A DNA stretch of 64,000 bases from Pholis gunnellus. Taxonomy: Eukaryota; Chordata; Actinopteri; Perciformes; Pholidae. Both the position numbers and the translations under genes were made by a program. Of the stretch, positions 23,650 through 34,332 are shown in pieces (positions within the stretch are counted from its first letter, which is position 1; the number at the start of each line of letters is the position of its first letter). The stretch covers positions 1,856,001-1,920,000 of the forward strand of contig OU342824.1 of the NCBI GenBank assembly GCA_910591455.2, in the 5' to 3' direction. The notes beneath the pieces are model-generated. The model had not been told where the DNA came from. It worked only from the letters and a program-made list of their open reading frames with translations, and did no database searches.

Positions 23650-25023
23650 ATATACTGCAGGACACTCTCCAAACAGCTCAACACAGTGAGCATGAATCTG
23701 CTTACATGAAAGGGCAACACCCGACTGTAATAGGTTGAAAAGCCTCAGCCAACTAGCCAGATGATAGACCGTCACGTCAACAGGGAGCCCCCCCAGGAAG
23801 TCTGACCACAGTCAAATAAAATAAAACTGTACTATAAATTATGAGCAGTTGTTTTCCCACGGCCTACCTCAGAGCCTCAGAGCTGTCCGGCTGTCCTCTG
23901 TAAAGTTTTGGAAGATACTGAGTTTAATTTGCATATTAACCTGGCTTCATACATAAGATGACACGTCAACATTCTAATTTATTCGAGTCAGAGAACAGTG
24001 CGTGTTCCATCCAGCATTCTATTCTATTCTCAAGGGCAGATAATGTCTTCTTTTATGAATTCACTATTTGCTAGTCCAGCGTTCACTATGTTTTCCATGG
24101 CACAGTTTTCACAAAACTCCACACATTATGACCAGTTAGCAGTAATGAAATAACACTGTATATTACAAATAAAATGTGTCTATTGCTTTGCAGAGTCACA
24201 AGTCAGAACAAAAGTTTAAGCTGTTGCAAGTAACTCAACAAATTCTCCTTTTAACATTGTTAAGCTGTCTATGTTTACAAATTCATATTCAAATGCTAAT
24301 ATATTGCATCCCGTGTACTTGATGGTAACTATAGCAACATCCAATCTCACCTGCTCCTGAGTTTGGGAATTAGTCAGTTGATGGATTTAAGACCTTAAAA
24401 CTGTTTTGAACTGAAGTATTTGGTGGTTAATAGTTATTAAGACAAATAATAATAATAAGTCTTTCTATTACCCAATTTACATTTTACTACTATGACTTTT
24501 TTTGACATAATATAGGCCTACTATGACTTTATTCAATATGCTATACTGTGACTTATTTATTACTTTATTCGACATGCTAAAGCTAAACTATGACTTTTTT
24601 AGCTTGTGAAGTAATTAATATTTTTCTAGCTACAACGTTAGCGAGCAAGCAAGCTAAGGTTAGCCAGCTAGCTGCAATTTAGCTATGCTGCATGGATTTG
24701 GCAAAAACGTTTTGGACATACTTTATATGACTTTTTTCAATATACAATACTTAAACTTTTTAGACATACTGTAATATGACTTTTCTTTGACTTGGTCCAT
24801 ATTATTTTGCGACAAAGGATGCTCTGCTTAATATTTAAAATGTAAAAGGTATTGTGGACTCTCATCTTAGTATAAATATTCATTTTTAATTGAAAGCTTC
24901 CTAAAATTCCTCTTTTTGGGGTCCCAGTAAAGGAGGACGATGCTGTAGGATCTCTGAAGTACTTAAACTGCAGGCTTGCTATCTTAGTGAGTGTGCAGTA
25001 TGAGAACAACGGAACTGTGACAT
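23650..25023. other. AT-rich non-coding part of the second hAT
   Basis: Repeated TATGACTTT phrases occur at 24490-24790. The 90-residue minus ORF near 24737-25009 has no recognisable domain. Nothing else can be supported. Confidence 0.5.
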
Positions 25024-25179
25024 CAGTGGCGGCTGGTGGAAAATCCCAGTATGGTTTAATGCAAACAAATTAAGGTATCAAACACGCATTACTACTTTGC
25101 AGTTAAATATTTAACATTTATTCCAACACGAAAAAAAGCAGTAAATAACATCTTATTTTTGTCACCCTCACAGGCAATT

Positions 25180-25248
<69 letters not shown>

Positions 25249-26082
25249 TAAAATGCATATATAGATATAAGCTATGATGAGTTTTCACTGTTAATTTACC
25301 ATCTCAATTAAATATTGATGCCTCCATGACCAAGTTAAGCAGATGAGACTGAGGACAACTATGTAGAAGAAAAGATGTTCACTTTGCCTAAAATGTAGCT
25401 TGACAGAGTTCTCATGTGTGCCCTGGTGTTCTCATGTTTCCTTACCTCCTCATCCCTCACTCCCAAACCTGTTTTTTTCATGTTTCCTTACCTCCTCATC
25501 CCGCACTCCCGTAACTGTCCGTGCTGGATCTGTTCCCGTTGTTTTAAGTTATTAGCATGACTGCATCCAGCTAGCCAAACCTGTCTGGTGCAGCTAGTAG
25601 AGAAGCTTCATGTACTGCTTCCTTTTCCCGCTAGTCTGCTGTCTGATTGTGAGGTCAGGCTTATCTGGGGTCAGCTCTTTGGCCTGTAGTTTCTCCTAAA
25701 ACTTCTCCTCTCAAACGGGTCTTGGGGGAGTAGCGCTCGCGCTCGCCTGTAGAGACTTCTCCTGACGAGAACGCGCAGCTTGGGGCCAAATCATTTTGGC
25801 CCCACTCTGAATCTATTTGAGGACGCTGATTGGGTAAATTGTATGTCACTCATTTCTATCTTTAATCAGCAATTGGCTAAACTGCTTCATAGACCCGCCT
25901 CGGTGGGGCCAGCCCCACTAGCTGCGCGTTTTGAGCCGTGCACACAAGCGGAGATGATGAGCAGACAGGCTGCATACAAAATCCCCTTCAAAATAAAAAC
26001 ACAGGATTTTCTTTTCTTCTTTTTTTTTGGGGCTCAAGGTGGGGTCAGGCCCCCATGGCCCCCTATTGACCAGCTGCCACTG

Positions 26083-26127
26083 GAACCAATGTTCACAGGG
26101 TAGGCATTGCACGTAGAAATGTGTTCT
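26083..26127 (-). pseudogene. Upstream continuation of the split minus-strand frame
   Basis: Across the hAT insertion this stretch is in phase with the frame at 21014-21427 and is closed upstream by a TGA near 26130. It overlaps one copy of the GAACCAAT duplication. An AG just after that stop could serve as a splice acceptor, so the true exon start is unknown. Confidence 0.4.
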
Positions 26128-26189
26128 CAATTATATGTTATCTATTTGTATTGTCATATGCAGGCTTTATAGAGTTAATTCAGATACTG

Positions 26190-26375
26190 TGTGATGGACA
26201 AAGAGAACAGCCAATAAGAGGTGCTGAAGGTGACGTGTCAATAAAGTTTTACTTTGAAAAAAGAGTTCCACTGAACAGAAGTGATGCCCCACGTTGTTTT
26301 ATTCCTCCGTAATTACATTCGGGTTAGCACTGGGTATACACGCCAGCATCGCTGTACAATCTACATCTGCTAACA
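26190..26375 (+). repeat. Copia-type 5' LTR (3' part; left boundary uncertain)
   Basis: Ends CTGCTAACA immediately before a copia-style primer site. An AATAAAG lies near 26240. I could not fix the left end; candidate TG starts occur at 26090, 26143 and about 26191. A second LTR is absent because the element is truncated in gag. Confidence 0.5.
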
Positions 26376-26389
26376 GGTTATGGGCCCAG
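26376..26389 (+). other. Copia-type primer-binding site matching the tRNA-iMet anticodon arm
   Basis: GGTTATGGGCCCAG is the exact reverse complement of the anticodon-arm sequence of vertebrate initiator methionine tRNA. Drosophila copia is known to prime from an internal fragment of this tRNA rather than its 3' end. The position directly after an LTR-like CTAACA end supports the call. Confidence 0.8.
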
Positions 26390-26504
26390 AGTTATCCAGA
26401 GCTACCCAGGGTCACCCAGAGAAAATTATCCAGCGAAGTACCACCGAGAGAAAAGTCGCAACGTACCGCGTGTCCAGTGAGAGTTCGCATACTATGCTAG
26501 CACC

Positions 26505-26942
26505 ATGAGTAGGCGAAATTATGAACTGTGGGAGACGAAATTTTTGGGCCATCTTCGGTTGCAAGGGCTAAAGGATACTATTTTAAATGAGCCCACCGAG
26601 GATGAAGAACCGGCAGCCTACGAGACGAAAAATGCCAAAGCATACACGGAGCTAATCCAGTTTCTGGATGATAAAAGTTTGTCGCTAGTAATGAGAGAAG
26701 CGGCAGACGATGGGCGGAAAGTACTGACGATTCTGAGAGACTATTATGCTGGCAAAGGGAAGCCACACGTAATTAGTGTGTATACAGAACTGACTTTGCT
26801 TCAAAAGTCGAGCAGTGAGAGTGTGACGGAGTATGTTATACGCGCAGAGACCGCCATCACAGCATTGAGAAACGCAGGTGAGACATTGAGTGACGGGCTG
26901 TTAGTAGCAATGATTTTGAAGGGAATGCCAGAATCATTTAAG
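26505..26942 (+). pseudogene. Copia-type retrotransposon gag fragment
   Basis: An ATG at 26505, about 130 bp past the LTR, opens about 145 residues of gag. Landmarks are NYELWETKFLGHLR near the start, TILRDYYAGKGKP in the middle and LLVAMILKGMPESF at the end. These match the UBN2/retrotran_gag type of Ty1/copia elements, which packages the RNA in virus-like particles. After the SF residues the sequence switches to hAT right-arm sequence that is also found at 30651. The zinc knuckle, protease, integrase and RT are absent. The remaining ORF to 27023 is hAT sequence read through. Confidence 0.75.
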
Positions 26943-27368
26943 AAGAGGGAGATTGGGAGCTTGTATGTCATATGTGATGAATATTTTCTTGTTGATACAA
27001 CGCCAAAGTTTATGGGCTGTTAAGTCCCATTAATACAAATATATATATACATAATCAATCAAGTTGTTGTCTTGTAATAGCTTTGCTTAGTTACACTGAC
27101 ATTCCGTGACTGTTCTTCCTTTTTGTGCGGTTCACCAGAGCTTTGTGTACATTATAGCCCAAACCTGAATGCTCTGCTATACCAAATTGTGAGAAAACAG
27201 AAAATCCAGAAAAAAGTATTTCCTATATTTTAAATACAAAATACATGTATTTTGTTACATTTTCTGGCACCAGTATTTTGTATTTTGTATTTTGTTGTAA
27301 TACATTTATTTGGGGGTATTTTGTATTTTGTATCAAAATACATTTTGATGTATTTTTGCCCATCTCTG

Positions 27369-27434
27369 GCAGTACCTCTGTGGCTCACTAGATGACGCTC
27401 TGAGGCCACAGCCCACTGGTTCAGAATAGCTGAC
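27369..27434. other. Flank with 8-bp duplication copy
   Basis: Begins with GCAGTACC, the right-hand target duplication of the 17.7-kb block, followed by unique-looking sequence. Confidence 0.8.
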
Positions 27435-27998
27435 CAGTGTTTCCCAACCCACTATTTCAAAATGACAAACCATCAGGACCCATTTCACAACGGGCCGCAT
27501 CTATAAATCGTGAGGAGAGCAAATTTGTATGTAAATAAAATTTCCAGACCATTTTTACAGCCTATCATCTTTAATAGGTAAACCAGCCATTTTGAGGAGA
27601 TTTCAACTTTACTTATGCTTTTATGTTTGAAAACATACAGTACATGTAATATACTAATATAAATAAGACCCAATAAATACATTTAGGTGGAGATAACAGG
27701 CTACATAATCTTTTCCTCTTAAACAATATACATTTCAAGTGGAGTTAACAGGCTCTAGTTTTTCCTTCTCATCAGTAAAACAAACGTATTCTAGTCTTTC
27801 ATATTAGATTCAATGATATTAGTAGGCTACAATTATCAGAACAATAATATTCGGGCTACCTCATTTGGCTTAAAGGTGTACTGCAGATATAAATGTTAAA
27901 TAAGACTTTGGAAGAAATTCTGGAAATTTATTTGGGGACCCCAATAAAATCTCCTGCGACCCACCTGTGGGTCCCGACCCAGTGTTTGGGAAGGACTG
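27435..27998. mobile_element. hAT-like MITE, 564 bp
   Basis: The left end CAGTGTTTCCCAA and the right end TTGGGAAGGACTG are imperfect inverted repeats with CAG starts. The flanking 8-bp sequences (tagctgac, ctctagaa) do not match, so it is old or the edges are slightly wrong. It lies just downstream of the c1qtnf1 stop codon. Confidence 0.55.
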
Positions 27999-28066
27999 CT
28001 CTAGAACATTATTTGTCCATACATACAACCTTTTAAGGTTCCAACTCACACTTGTCAGTCTTTTAC

Positions 28067-28617
28067 CTAAAGCTCATGTTTGGGCTTAATCAGGTGTCCG
28101 TTAAAGGTGATGTAAGTGTCAAATTCGTCACTGAAGATGGCGTTCTCCCTCTCGCCTTTGAAGAGCCTCACCCAGACCTGGTCATCCCTCTCAAGTTGCA
28201 GCATCAGGCTTTGGCTCTGCATGACGGAGCGGTCACTGGGCTGGGCATAGAGGATCACCGCCTCCTGCTCATTGTGCATCACATGTAGGTACGTCTCCCT
28301 CTGGTTCCATGTGTGCACGTTCAGGCTGAAGTAGTAGATGCCCGGCACGTAGCAATAGAACTTACCAGTAAACATGTTGAAGTGGCCGTAGAGGTTGACC
28401 AGCTCTTTGTCGAATACCAGTGTCTGGTAGTAGTCATTGGAGTGGAGACCCTTCTTGCGGGCAACAGAAAAGGCTGCAAAGTAGGACTTGCAGGACTCAC
28501 CAGGGAGGCCCAGGCTGCCTTTGCTGCCCTTTAGGCCACTGGGACCTGGAGGACCACCCTGACCAGCTCTGCCTGATTTACCATGATACCCTCGTTCACC
28601 GATATCACCCTTCTCAC
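28067..28617 (-). CDS. c1qtnf1: c1qtnf1 exon 3: collagen stretch and C1q domain
   Basis: Encodes the rest of a Gly-X-Y collagen segment (start GEKGDIGERGYHG), a CKSYFAAF linker and a complete C1q/TNF-like globular domain ending in KHEL and TAG at 28067-28069. C1q landmarks include NLYGHFNMFTGKFYCYVPG, FSLNVHTWNQ, DRSVMQSQSLML and FDTYITFNGHL. These track C1QTNF1 (CTRP1) more closely than C1QTNF6. The protein is a secreted, trimerising adipokine-like plasma protein in mammals. The acceptor AG is at 28618-28619 and the exon begins with two bases that complete a glycine codon. The joined product is 269 residues, against 281 in human. Confidence 0.93.
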
Positions 28618-29251
28618 CTAGGAGCAGCAGAAAACAATGCTTTTAGTTTTCTTTTTAGGACAGTCTCATATGTGCTGAATGGCCATTTGAACTGTAATGA
28701 ATTGCTTTAAATTTACGGTGGAGTTACAACGGTATCTTACAGTATTTTAGAACAACTATAACATCCAGTTATATTTCATCCTTTGCATGTAAATCAACGG
28801 TTAATGCCGTCGGTTAACCGTTAAGTTATTTTAACGATCAAATTGTTTAGAGCTGCCTTAATTAATCTCTGTTGGATCTTTTTTGAGTTCAATAATGAGC
28901 ATCAATAGATTAGATCGTCCAAGATCTCAAAATTGGTAAGCAAATTCTGTATTCTTTCAATTTGTTTACTTATAGTGAAAGATGACGATTCCACCTTTGA
29001 TTAGTTGCTAAAGAATATTGTGAAAAGATGTTGTAATGTTATAATCTATATTGATGGTGGTTGATATTTCTCTTGCAATATTTGTGTTAACTGAGGGTAA
29101 TATTTTGAAAATGAATCAATGAATTGTATATAAGGCATAAGTGCATTTTATACCTGGGCATTCAGTGCTGTCCTACTACAGTTGAACCACCTCCTAATAA
29201 CCTCATAATAACCTCATTATGATGCCACAGCTACGGTTATTATTTGTTTCT

Positions 29252-29340
29252 AGGGGTGTAACGATACACGTATTCGTAATAAACCGTTCGGTACGAGGCT
29301 TACGAACTGAACAATACGTTTGAATAATACTAGTGCATTT
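29252..29340 (+). mobile_element. hAT-like terminus (unpaired)
   Basis: AGGGGTGTAACGATACACGT followed by ACCGTTCGGTACG is a common fish DNA-transposon terminus. No matching inverted end is found nearby, so the element is truncated. Confidence 0.45.
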
Positions 29341-30252
29341 GGAAAATGCAGAAGCTTAAATTGTGGGAAATATAATGTTTTCGGTGGACTTCGCTCAACC
29401 TGGCAACATGCTGTCTGACACTCCCACCCTGGAAGTACAACATTGTACTCTGGTGAGGCGTATGTGTTCTTGGAGGCACACTATGCAACTAGCTTAGCCT
29501 CAAACTGAAGAGCACAAGCCATTCAAATATTATTCACATCAGAGGAAACAATATTAACCATATCATAAAAACGACACCATAGACAAATTTACACGGTAGT
29601 AATGCTACTGTAGATGTAAAAACACAAAAGCACTTCACTTACCAAAGTTGCTGTTCACTATTTAAAGACAAAGTCCATCCTCCTTTCTTTGATTACAAAG
29701 AGTTTAATGACACGGTTGTACAGAACATCGGTGAGGTTCAGTTCCAGCCAGAGGTCCTCCTGCGAATGTGTTCGAGTTGTAGATCCACTCGGGTCTCTCC
29801 AAAAGTTTTCAAAAGCACCGTAGCGTGTAAGTGTCCTGTCATGCTATGGTGTCGTGTTGCTACCTTGGTTATTACATTATTTAAGCCATAAAATGTGCAA
29901 AGCTTCTCTGACGCTGTTAGCCAGAAATACCGTTTGTACAAATTCTTTTCCTGGCTGGGTCAGGGCTGCTAGCTGTAGGGTTGGCCTGGAAATGTCCTTG
30001 AGAAATCGGTTTCTCCTCCATCAGCCATTGAGTGTTAAAAAAACAAAGCTAGGTAAAAAAAAGGAATCTACACCAAGCAAAATACTAAAAATGTCATGTC
30101 AATGTCATAACCTCTTAAATATCTTTCAACTTGAACTCTTACTACTAACTTCTGCTAGCTAGCTTCAGCTTCACAACAGTCACGCTATTCCACTGACCAA
30201 TCACAGCACACGTTAATGCTGAGCTGCATGTTAATGCTGACGTACTTGTAGG

Positions 30253-30696
30253 CAGAGATGGGCAGTATTTCTATTACTTGTATTTGAAAGACGTATTTCA
30301 ATTACTTTTGAGTATTTTGTAATTTGTATTTGATAGGGCCGATAACAAATCTAACTTAATTTGTAACAAAATACTTTAGAGTGGAGTAATTTTGTCTTTA
30401 AAATACTCAAAATACTTTCTCCAAGTTCAACGGATTGTCTGTCAAGGTAAATATTTTATCTGAGTGTGACAGATGTCAACTAGCTTGATGTATAATTTAT
30501 GTCTGGGTCTGGCTACATATATACATGGTGATGGTTATAATATCAAGCTAGCGATCGATGCTAACATGCTAATGACGCTAGCATGCTGTCTAGGCTAGTG
30601 CATAGCCAGTGTTTAGCAAGTTAACTTATCAGTCGAGTAGCTAGCTATAGGAAGAGGGAGATTGGGAGCTTGTATGTTCATGATAACCTTATCAAG
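30253..30696 (+). mobile_element. Short relative of the 17.7-kb hAT block
   Basis: 30253-30648 matches the left arm 9623-10091, with a roughly 46-bp deletion. It then passes directly into GAAGAGGGAGATTGGGAGC, which in the large block lies at 26943 in the right arm. The join sits at a short sequence (ATTTAAG in the large block; ATAGG here). The right terminus is missing because another hAT-like end starts at 30697. Confidence 0.8.
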
Positions 30697-30760
30697 CAGT
30701 GGCGGGCCGTCAGGGCCTACAAAGCCTTCTCTGCTGGCCTAAACAGAATCACAAAGTTAT
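30697..30760 (+). mobile_element. hAT-like terminus (unpaired)
   Basis: CAGTGGCGGGCCGTCAGGGC is a typical hAT start. The preceding 8 bp are TTATCAAG. No inverted partner followed by that octamer is seen in the next 2 kb. Confidence 0.45.
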
Positions 30761-31425
30761 AGCTATTTTATAATTTCATATTTTTTATCCAATCAGATTT
30801 CACCTCTGTGTCTCTAGGTAGAAGAGAGGCCCGAGGCCTGCAGACTCACAAGTGAATCCCTTTGCAGTTTAAGTGAATGGGGACGATATTGTTGAGTGTC
30901 ATATTCTTCAACTAATCAGATCTTTAGTTTGACATGGTGGGCGTATTCTTTGACGTGTCAGAGCTGCTAGCTGGCCTAGCCATACGTGATTGGTCAGTGG
31001 GATAGCGTGACATGTTGGGCGGTGACAATCCCAATATCTTCTGCCTCTGTCGACTGGACATTTTCAGCCTCAAACGCATTAAAACGAATTCAAGAAATAC
31101 AACTGGGGAGGCTCGACTGTCTTCACTGGCCTCCATGAATCGAGAAGGACTTCTGACTGGAACTAAAATGCACGGATGTACTGAACAACCATGAGATTAA
31201 ACTCTTTATTAACAAAGAAAGAAGCAACAGGAGCTAAATCGTGAACAACAGCTTTGGTAAGTTGAATGCGTTTGTTTTTACATCTGCAGTAGCTTTAATA
31301 TGCTTGTTTATATATTATTATTTGTACAACTTGTTTTTATGAAGAGTGGATTTTTGTTTGGTTTAATATGTGATAGGATCCATTGTTACGTCCAGTGTTG
31401 CTCTGGGGACATATTTAGCCGCTGC

Positions 31426-31570
31426 CAGTGTTGCCAACTTGGCGACTTTTTCGCTAAATCTGGCGACTTTACAAACCCTCATGGCTTTTTGTGTCAAAAG
31501 CTACTAGCGACAAATCTAGCGACTTGTTCTGGTGTTATTGGAGACTTTTCTGACGTTAAAGCACATACTT
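31426..31570 (+). mobile_element. hAT-like terminus with GGCGAC repeats
   Basis: CAGTGTTGCCAACTTGGCGA followed by several TAGCGAC/GGCGACT phrases resembles a familiar fish hAT terminus. The inverted partner is absent. Confidence 0.45.
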
Positions 31571-33183
31571 TCTGCACTGTCGTGAACGAGCAGCGGGTGC
31601 TGCCCCTCTGCCACCCCAAAGCACTCACGGGCGGTAATCGCGCAGCAGTCCCAGCTGCAGTCAAAGCAGAGAGGAGACGCACTCCCGCAGTGAAGGCCCA
31701 GGTATAAAATGCACGGCCTGCCACTTCTACTATCTAACCTATTCCGTAACATCACTGTCACAGGTCTTCTGCGCAAAGAGCCTGTTAAAAAAATCCTCGC
31801 TGCTGTTGGATGCAATAATCCTCACATTGCTCGAACCTTAGAAGTTGTGTTTTTGCCCGTTTTTTCGCTTGCCTCAGATGTTCAGAGCTCCCCGCCTTAT
31901 ACCATCACTTCGATTAATGATGTCCCCTTCCTTTGTAGAGCTTGGAGAAATAGCTACCTCCACTACATTCACCCACATTGTAATGACCTGTACTCTGGTC
32001 ATTCTACTCTCAAGTAACATGGGGTTTTGGGGGTTCGCCATGCCCGGGTGCTTCCCTATCGAAGCTACCCCACAACTCATTCGACTAACCGGACGAGCTA
32101 CATGAAGTTCAAGCCTCACATCTCAATCACGTTTACCTTCAATAAATCTGTTAAACGCTTCTATTTGATGGTGTGGTCCTTGCTAGTGAAACCTCTCCTA
32201 CCTCTACCTACCACTTGTCAGTGCTCTGCCAACTGAAATGTTAATTTTGTCTTTAATCGGTAGTGGAATGGTTGTGATGAGAAGTCCCAAAGTGAAAATT
32301 TCAATAAGCAACAAAAACCTTTATTTCTGTCTGAACTTGTAATTTAGGCCCTGTTGACAGGTACACAGACATTTAAAAAAAAGGATATTTTCCTCTCTTT
32401 TTGTTAACAACCCGAAGGAAAATAAGCTCACTGCCCATGCTCGGAATCTTGTCCTCTGGTATTTGATGTATTGCTGACGTAGCCTTTATCACCACCTACA
32501 GGGCCGGCGAGTGTTCTAGTGTGGATGGAGATATTTTGTCAAAAGGAGGTGGTTTGGACAGAAATTCTTATCCATTTAAAATAAAAAAAATATGTAAATG
32601 TGAAGACAGAGCCTTAATTTGTTTTGGGGCCTTTTCTCCGTTTTACATTGTCCTATTTCCATTTATTTATTTATTAGAGTTTACACAGATATTGTCTCCT
32701 TTACTTCCTTTGAAAGATGAGGAAATATGTAGGCTATGGAAAGTTACTTACCACATAAATAGCACAAAGTTATTATTATTCAGTTATTTTGCTGAATCAC
32801 ATGGTTTCCTTGTGTCCCTATAAAAAAATATTTCAGTACCAGTCTGCAGCACAGGGGTGGTCAAGCACTGCCTTAAAATGATGATAAAGTCGAAGATATT
32901 TATATTTGTATTGGTTTGAGAGCAGCTTTATTTGTGTCTTGTTACAGTATAAATACTGTATCTATAAATATGTATGGCAATACGAAGTTATTGAGCACTG
33001 AGCAAATAAGATTTGAAGGCTTTATTGTTCTGACAGGCCTTTGAAATATAGCCAGGACTTTACCAATTAGAATTAATCAAATTAAAAAATACTGTCTGTC
33101 ACCGTCAATTCAAAATGCTGTAAATATCAGTATGAGCTTTCAGAAACCAACACAAGTCCAATACTGTATTAAATATGGCTTAC

Positions 33184-33302
33184 CTTTGAGCAGAGTAATG
33201 TTAATCTGTGGTACTATCTGGTACTGTGGGTAGTGCTGGTACTGATGGGGACTCTCCTCTCCTGGGTCGCAGCATCTTCGGCACTCCCTCACCTCCCTAC
33301 TC
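33184..33302 (-). CDS. c1qtnf1: c1qtnf1 exon 2: cysteine linker before collagen
   Basis: This exon is found only by comparing motifs, because it is shorter than the ORF size limit. It encodes an ECRRCCDPGE segment and then QYQIVPQINITLLKG. These match the cysteine-rich CRCCDPG and PQINITILKG sequence of human CTRP1 just before its collagen region. The donor follows AAAG at 33184. The acceptor AG is at 33304-33303, with in-phase alternatives 3 and 6 bp further in. The exon is 119 nt with phase 2 in and phase 1 out, which fits both neighbours. The cysteines are likely to form interchain disulphides. Confidence 0.87.
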
Positions 33303-33419
33303 CTTTACATACAGTACAACCAAACCAAGGCATGCAAGTCATACGGAAGCTTTTGTCTTTCTGATTTAAGTTCAAACTTGTATAACTATTTTTTGTCTAA
33401 TGTTCTTAAAATCTTCTTC

Positions 33420-33990
33420 AGACCCCAGCACCTCCCGTTGATTTTAGAAAAAAGGAGGTGAAGACGCCCACCTCTGTCTTCATCAATGGAGCTGAGGTGG
33501 AGCAAGTGAACAGTTTTAAGTTCCTGGGAATCAGCATCACAAACAACCTGACATGCTTATCACACATCTCAATCCTGGTGAAGATAACTAAGCTCATTAA
33601 CTGCTGCATTTCTAAAGGAAACTTAAGAAGGAAAAATGTCCTTGTGACAAGTTCTTGTTAACTTTTATAGAGGACCAATAGAAAGCATCCTGACTGCAAA
33701 CATTACAAACTAGGATGGGATGTGTATGGCACAGGACAGGAGGGCTCAACAGCAGGTGATTAAAAGCACCCAGAACATCACTGGTACCATCTACTGAGCA
33801 TCAGTGATATTGGTGAGAAGAAGAGCCTGAGAAGAGCTAAAAGAATATTAAAAAACAGAACCCACCCAGACACAACCTGTTCACTGTGCTGCTGCCTGGC
33901 AAGCTATAGCAGAATTATTTGGGCACTGTTGTACAACCAGACTACAGGATTGCGGCTAGAAAGGATCTGTCTTGCGTAAAACTCTTGCAA
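33420..33990 (+). pseudogene. Rex1/CR1-like LINE reverse-transcriptase C-terminal fragment
   Basis: The frame at 33458-33661 reads FINGAEVEQVNSFKFLGISI, the motif that follows the RT catalytic core in fish Rex1-like LINEs. Beyond the stop, broken frames continue with KHPE-like and RRAKRILKN-like segments of the same C-terminal region. The endonuclease and RT palm are missing, so it is a dead 5'-truncated copy. Confidence 0.7.
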
Positions 33991-34332
33991 GAGTTTGTAC
34001 AGTATATATTCACGAAAGTTTGTTTTCATGTGTTTACGTTTGGTAAGCAGCCCTGCAGTCATTGAGTTATCCTGTATCCAAACCCTCTACACTACGCAGT
34101 TCTGTGTGACATGTGTACATGCAATTCAATTTGAATGCAGCTTGTCATTTGCTTTAGATTAAAGGGAAAGGGATTTTCAACCTTATGTTTACTTATCCGA
34201 GTTAGCTGCATAGTATCCGCCTGCAGTTGTTACTGATGTTCTTTGTGTCTCTGGGGCGCAAAGGTGGTTATTTTTCCTTTAAGGTTTTACTAATGTAATG
34301 ACGTCATGAATCAAGAATTATTTTGTATTATC

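Larger units (their letters stand above)
21428..26082 (+). mobile_element. hAT-type element, 4.66 kb, with exact 8-bp TSD
   Basis: The left end is CAGTGGCGGCTGGTGG and the right end is the imperfect inverse ACCAGCTGCCACTG. The exact 8-bp duplication GAACCAAT occupies 21420-21427 and 26083-26090. A second left-end copy at 25024 repeats about 200 bp, including the (TA)n tract. Its own left flank does not match the right flank, so the unit that moved used the 21428 end. Contents include a 651-bp tandem duplication, a solo LTR and a SINE. The right arm (25420-25995) is homologous in inverted orientation to the hAT at 7134. No transposase frame is seen. Confidence 0.87.
9623..27368 (+). mobile_element. 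17.7-kb block bounded by hAT termini and an exact 8-bp TSD
   Basis: The left end starts CAGAGATGGGCAGTATTT and the right end finishes TTTTTGCCCATCTCTG, so the termini are inverted and start with CAG. The flanks carry an exact 8-bp duplication, GCAGTACC (9615-9622 and 27369-27376). Together these are diagnostic of a hAT-superfamily insertion. The left arm (to about 10090) and right arm (from about 26943) are AT-rich and show no transposase. Between them lie a solo LTR, a Harbinger remnant, an LTR retroelement, a GC-rich minisatellite, a split minus-strand reading frame, a second hAT and a copia fragment. The block may be a short hAT expanded by nested insertions, or an element that moved with cargo. 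The sequence does not decide between these. Confidence 0.85.
28618..33183 (-). other. c1qtnf1 intron 2, transposon-rich
   Basis: 4.57 kb between GT (33183-33182) and AG (28619-28618). It contains a hAT-like end near 29252, the shortened relative of the 17.7-kb block (30253), and hAT-like ends at 30697 and 31426. The ORFs at 31300-32236 show no domain; those at 31494-32119 overlap on opposite strands. AATAAA motifs near 32140 may belong to an undelimited retroelement. Confidence 0.7.

Noticed and set aside
22364..23775. Paired similar ORFs as a tandem gene duplication
   Set aside because: They lie in the 651-bp non-coding duplication inside a hAT element and are open on both strands.
25024..26082. 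Separate 1.06-kb hAT using the inner left end
   Set aside because: Its left flank (TGTGACAT) differs from the right flank GAACCAAT, which matches the outer left end at 21420-21427.
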